Shown piece after piece: positions 15,250 through 18,371 of a DNA stretch of 18,371 nucleotides. A program made the translations under genes and the position numbers. Location: positions 1-18,371 of the forward strand of contig JBGZHY010000119.1 in NCBI GenBank assembly GCA_041848045.1, in the 5' to 3' direction. The notes below the pieces were generated by a model, which searched no databases, was not told the origin of the DNA, and was given only the letters and a program-made list of their open reading frames with translations. This stretch comes from CAKAHY01 sp041848045 (GTDB taxonomy: Bacteria > Bacillota > Clostridia > Lachnospirales > Lachnospiraceae). The first letter of the stretch is position 1. Each line of letters opens with the position of its first letter.

Positions 15250-16313
15250 ACCGCCTCTCCCTTCTTGATTTTCAGCAGAAGGCTCTTCATACCGAAATCC
15301 AACTTAAGCGCTACAAACAAGGTGATGCAGCACTGGATAATGGTTGCCAGCTCCACCGGCATTTTCATACTTCTTTGTATGGCTCCGCCGCCGATTTGCA
15401 GGCCCGCCAAGAATATGGAGGAAATAAAAATACCTACGGGGTTGTGATTGGCTATTAAAGCCGCCATAAGGCCTGTCCAGGCGTAATTTCCGGAAGTCAG
15501 CATCCCGTCCAGATAGCGATAATCCACACCGAATACAATGCAGGAACCCGCCATGGATGCCACGGCTCCCGTCAGCGCCATGGTGATAAACATGGTTTTC
15601 TTTTTATGAATACCGCCGTACAGTGCAAAATGGGGATTTAAGCCCGTCATCTTCGACTCATAGCCCAACACCGTTTTCTTGGTGTAAAACAGCAAGGCAA
15701 GCATAATGATAATCGCGATGATAAATCCGGCATTCAGCGTTCCCTGCGATAACAGCCTGGGCAGCCGAAGTCCCTCTCCCAACAAAGGCGTCTGTATGGC
15801 CGCTATATCGGAGGATGAGGTATCCCTGAGGTGATAGGTCACCAAATACCCTGTAAGATATCTGGCAATATAGTTCATCATCAGGGAGATAATGGTTAAG
15901 CTTGCCCCAAAACGCAGCTGCAAAAACGCAGGAATGACGGCATAAATCGCGCCTGCCGCCAAGCCGCCGAGCCAGGACATGATAAACACCAAAAATTCCG
16001 GCCCCGGCAAGGTGAGCGCCAGAACCACACTGGTTACCGTCCCCACAACCATTTCCCCTTCAATACCGATATTGTAATAGCCTGCCCGCCATGAAATAGA
16101 GGTGGCGTAGGCACAAATCATAATGGGCGTGGCTCTGGTAAAGGCGGAAAACAGATAATAAGGCTTGAAAAATGAGTGTTCAAACATCTTCCCGTATACG
16201 GTAAGCGGATTTTCCCCGCTGGCCGCAATCACGGCAGCGCCCACCATCAGCCCCAGCATAACCGCCATCAGTGGCCTTTTTAGAGCTTGGACCTTGTCTT
16301 TACTCCATTTCAT
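15246..16313 (-). CDS. Nucleoside ABC transporter permease, NupP/YufP type
   Basis: This 355-residue membrane protein is the longer of the two permeases. It has a first membrane segment at about 13-31, an extracytoplasmic stretch with GENPLTVYGKMFEHSF (33-48) typical of the family, the motif YNIGIEGEM (80-88), and further membrane segments. A GGGAGG ribosome site lies seven bases before the ATG, inside the end of the ATPase gene, which it overlaps by 14 bases. Together with the following permease it forms the channel for nucleosides delivered by the BMP lipoprotein. Confidence 0.93.
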   Translation of the reverse strand: MKWSKDKVQALKRPLMAVMLGLMVGAAVIAASGENPLTVYGKMFEHSFFKPYYLFSAFTRATPIMICAYATSISWRAGYYNIGIEGEMVVGTVTSVVLALTLPGPEFLVFIMSWLGGLAAGAIYAVIPAFLQLRFGASLTIISLMMNYIARYLTGYLVTYHLRDTSSSDIAAIQTPLLGEGLRLPRLLSQGTLNAGFIIAIIIMLALLFYTKKTVLGYESKMTGLNPHFALYGGIHKKKTMFITMALTGAVASMAGSCIVFGVDYRYLDGMLTSGNYAWTGLMAALIANHNPVGIFISSIFLAGLQIGGGAIQRSMKMPVELATIIQCCITLFVALKLDFGMKSLLLKIKKGEAV

Positions 16314-17823
16314 CTGTATGCCCTCCCATCATATACATTCCTATTTTTTCTTCATCCGCATCCTTTCTGCCAAACTCTGCCGCTATCTTCCCCTCATACA
16401 TCACATAAATTCTGTCCGACAGTGCCAAAATCTCCGTAAGCTCCGAGGAAATCAACAAAATCCCTCCCCCTTTACTTCTTCTGTTCAATAACTGCTCGTG
16501 AATATATTTCATTGCACCGATATCCACGCCCCGGGTAGGCTCCGCCGCAATAAGGCACGGCGTATTTTCCTCTATCTCCCTTGCCACAATCAGTTTTTGG
16601 ATATTGCCGCCCGACAGCTCCCCCGCCTTTTGCGACAGTCCGCTATTCCTGACGTCGTATTCCTCCAACAAAGTTCTTGTAAAATCCTTCGCTTCCCGAT
16701 ACCTAAGCAGACCCTTTCTTGAAAATCTGCTTTTCTGATGATGTGCCATAATGGCTGTTTCCACCAAATCGGCAGCCTTTGCGCAGCCCGACAAATACCT
16801 GTCCTCCGGAATACATGCCATTCCCGCATCACGGATTTCCCGCACACTTTTTTTCATGACCGTATTTCCGTTTACGCTTATTTCTCCCGCATCCGCCTTC
16901 TCGATACCGGTCAGCACCTTAATCAGCTCCGACTGCCCGTTTCCGGATACGCCGGCTATGCCTACAATTTCCCCCTCTTTCACCTCCAGGCTCAGTCCGT
17001 CCAAAATATTTCTTCCTGCCCTTTTATCTTTCAGTACCAAGTCCTTGACTTGTAATATACACCTTCCCGCTTCCTGCGGCTCCACCTCTCGATGGACAAT
17101 GCTTTTGCCCACCATCAGACAGGAAAGCTCTTCCATGTCGGTGTCACAGGTATTGACTTCTTTGATATACTTTCCCCTGCGCAAAACCAGCACCCGGTCA
17201 GCCACTTGCATAACCTCTTTCAGTTTATGGGTAATGATGATAATGGATTTCCCCATGTCGGAAAGATGGCGAATGGTTTTTAACAGTTCAGCCACCTCCT
17301 GAGGCGTCAACACCGCCGAAGGCTCGTCAAATATGAGAATTTCCGCATTTTGATACAGCACCTTTAATATCTCTACCCTTTGTTGGAGTCCCACCGGACA
17401 ATCCCCTACTTTTAATTCCGGATCGATTTGCAGGCCGTACTTTTCAGATAATTTTCCGGTTTCCTCTATCGCCTTTTTTCGGTCAAAAAAAATCTTATAT
17501 TTTCTCGGCTCACAGCCATATACCACATTTTCCGCCACGGAACAGGTATCCAGCAGCATAAAATGCTGCTGCACCATCCCTATATGATGCGCCATAGCGT
17601 CATGGGGCGTCTTAATGCAGGCCTCCTTACCCCTGAGGTAGATTTTTCCCGCCGTGGCATTTTCCAATCCGTATAAAATTTTCATCAGCGTAGATTTACC
17701 GGCTCCGTTCTCTCCGATGATGGCAAGAATCTCTCCCTGTTGCAAAGAAAAGCTGATGTCGTCATTCGCCTTTAAGGCGCCGTATACCTTTGTGATATTC
17801 TCCATTCTCAGTATTTCACACAT
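16300..17823 (-). CDS. Nucleoside ABC transporter ATPase, duplicated (NupO/YufO type)
   Basis: The chosen ATG at 17823 has GAGGGAG six bases upstream and gives 507 residues; a longer frame to 17916 would translate the structured intergenic region. Two nucleotide-binding domains are fused. The first has Walker A GENGAGKST (37-45), a degenerate signature VGLQQR (144-149) and Walker B ILIFDEP (162-168). The second has a degenerate Walker A GVSGNGQSE (291-299), signature LSGGNIQ (403-409) and AAEPTRGVD (426-434). This split of intact and degenerate motifs is normal for the RbsA/NupO class, so the enzyme should be active. It energises the two permeases encoded next and is not a likely partner for the CUT1 sugar transporter in the same window, which uses a different ATPase class. 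Confidence 0.94.
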   Translation of the reverse strand: MCEILRMENITKVYGALKANDDISFSLQQGEILAIIGENGAGKSTLMKILYGLENATAGKIYLRGKEACIKTPHDAMAHHIGMVQQHFMLLDTCSVAENVVYGCEPRKYKIFFDRKKAIEETGKLSEKYGLQIDPELKVGDCPVGLQQRVEILKVLYQNAEILIFDEPSAVLTPQEVAELLKTIRHLSDMGKSIIIITHKLKEVMQVADRVLVLRRGKYIKEVNTCDTDMEELSCLMVGKSIVHREVEPQEAGRCILQVKDLVLKDKRAGRNILDGLSLEVKEGEIVGIAGVSGNGQSELIKVLTGIEKADAGEISVNGNTVMKKSVREIRDAGMACIPEDRYLSGCAKAADLVETAIMAHHQKSRFSRKGLLRYREAKDFTRTLLEEYDVRNSGLSQKAGELSGGNIQKLIVAREIEENTPCLIAAEPTRGVDIGAMKYIHEQLLNRRSKGGGILLISSELTEILALSDRIYVMYEGKIAAEFGRKDADEEKIGMYMMGGHTDEME

Positions 17824-17860
17824 AAATATCTCCCTCGCCACCCGTTCTTTTTCTAATAAA

Positions 17861-17902
17861 TAGGCGTTGGAGTAAACCCCAACACCCATCTGTTTGCGCC
17901 TA
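17861..17902 (-). other. Structured intergenic element between binding-protein and ATPase genes
   Basis: The outer arms TAGGCG (17861-17866) and CGCCTA (17897-17902) enclose a hairpin with TTGG (17867-17870) and CCAA (17879-17882). In the messenger this forms a two-level stem directly after the lipoprotein gene. The following bases on the minus strand (TTTATT) are not a clean T tract, so full termination is doubtful. A structure here could protect the upstream message or let only part of transcription continue, which would give more binding protein than membrane complex. Confidence 0.5.
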
Positions 17903-17918
17903 GAACCCTTTATCAAAA

Positions 17919-18371
17919 TTAGTATGCAAAATCTTCTTCATTCGGAATTGTTTTCAAATCGATTTTTCCGGATTTGATATCTTCTACGGCTTTTTTCACC
18001 AGCTCAATATCCTCTGCTGATAATCTGTCTGATATCGGATTTTTGCTGGGATGCGTAATGTGCACGGCTCCCAAAACGCCCTCTGCCACACCCCATTCTT
18101 CATTGTCCGTATTCCAATCCGTCAGATACAGCTCTACCAGGTTCACAATCGTGTTATAGGTATCCTTGATGGCGGATGTTGCGATGTACGGGTTATCCGG
18201 ATTTGTTTCATCCACATCCTGCCCGGAAGTATAGAACTGCTGCTCCTTTGCCGCCTCAAAAACACCGGAACCCCCTGCCGCTGCCGCCGCATTGATAAAT
18301 TTGGCGCCTTTTGCCGAAATCTGCAGCGCCAACTCCTTGGCTTTTGCCGGGTCATTGTAGCTTCCCACATA
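17919..18371 (-). CDS. BMP-family nucleoside-binding lipoprotein, 5' partial
   Basis: Only the C-terminal part, about 151 residues, is present; the frame stays open through the right edge and the first residue in view is a Tyr, so signal peptide and N-terminal lobe lie outside. The segment YVGSYNDPAKAKELALQ, then AAAAAGGSGVFEAAKEQ, then DETNPDNPYIATSAIKDTY matches the second half of BmpA/PnrA/NupN proteins, where the Gly-Ser-Gly turn and the Asp/Asn of the DETNP segment line the ligand pocket. It delivers purine nucleosides to the ABC complex encoded downstream, after a 95-base gap holding a stem-loop. The promoter of the operon is not in the window. Confidence 0.92.
   Translation of the reverse strand, partial: YVGSYNDPAKAKELALQISAKGAKFINAAAAAGGSGVFEAAKEQQFYTSGQDVDETNPDNPYIATSAIKDTYNTIVNLVELYLTDWNTDNEEWGVAEGVLGAVHITHPSKNPISDRLSAEDIELVKKAVEDIKSGKIDLKTIPNEEDFAY

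Noticed and set aside
14521..15447. Long open frame on the plus strand (about 308 codons)
   Set aside because: It lies fully opposite two well-supported nucleoside permease genes, has no recognisable domain and has a composition rich in His, Arg and Gln as expected from an antisense frame of membrane-protein genes.
17824..17918. Possible purine riboswitch in the nucleoside operon
   Set aside because: The region forms nested stems but lacks the conserved purine-riboswitch core such as the TTTCTACC-type junction, and it lies inside the operon after the first gene, not at its start.

Overview
The window reads as a chromosomal segment of a low-GC-phylum anaerobe, most likely a clostridium of the Lachnospiraceae type. 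The evidence is a Gly-Gly-Gly-type 2-hydroxyacyl-CoA dehydratase activase with fused DUF2229 and HgdB-like parts, strong AGGAG ribosome binding sites, lipoprotein substrate-binding proteins, CUT1 sugar transporters without their own ATPase, and a Firmicutes-style BMP nucleoside ABC operon. The species cannot be named from this sequence. No mobile element, CRISPR array, tRNA or rRNA gene was seen.

Layout. (1) 2-3181 (+): the 3' three quarters of a giant activase/HgdB fusion, ending at a bidirectional terminator (3196-3230). (2) 3240-8631 (-): a sugar operon read right to left as lipoprotein binding protein, two CUT1 permeases, a LacI-family regulator and a cytoplasmic GH29 alpha-L-fucosidase. 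Its promoter (8681-8709) lies between two copies of the same 11-bp operator core spaced 128 bp apart. (3) 8863-10814 (-): a second LacI-family regulator preceded by a monoacylglycerol-lipase-like hydrolase; the regulator ends at a strong terminator (8807-8842). (4) 10999-12912 (+): a damaged phosphate locus. The first 43 codons of pstS are joined directly to the last part of phoB, followed by an apparently intact phoR and a terminator. (5) 12942-18371 (-): a nucleoside salvage operon, read right to left as BMP lipoprotein (partial), ATPase, two permeases, purine nucleoside phosphorylase and a YgjV-like membrane protein.

How the parts work together. The sugar operon should import a probably fucose-bearing oligosaccharide and trim it inside the cell under LacI-type control; the energising ATPase must come from elsewhere in the genome. 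The nucleoside operon should import purine nucleosides and split them by phosphorolysis. The phosphate locus has lost the transporter and the response regulator through what looks like a single deletion, or an assembly misjoin, leaving the sensor kinase without its adjacent partner.

The strongest items for a second look are the pstS'-'phoB junction, the paired operators around the sugar promoter, and the Thr that replaces the usual ribose-contacting His in the nucleoside phosphorylase. I did not find a convincing wholly new system.
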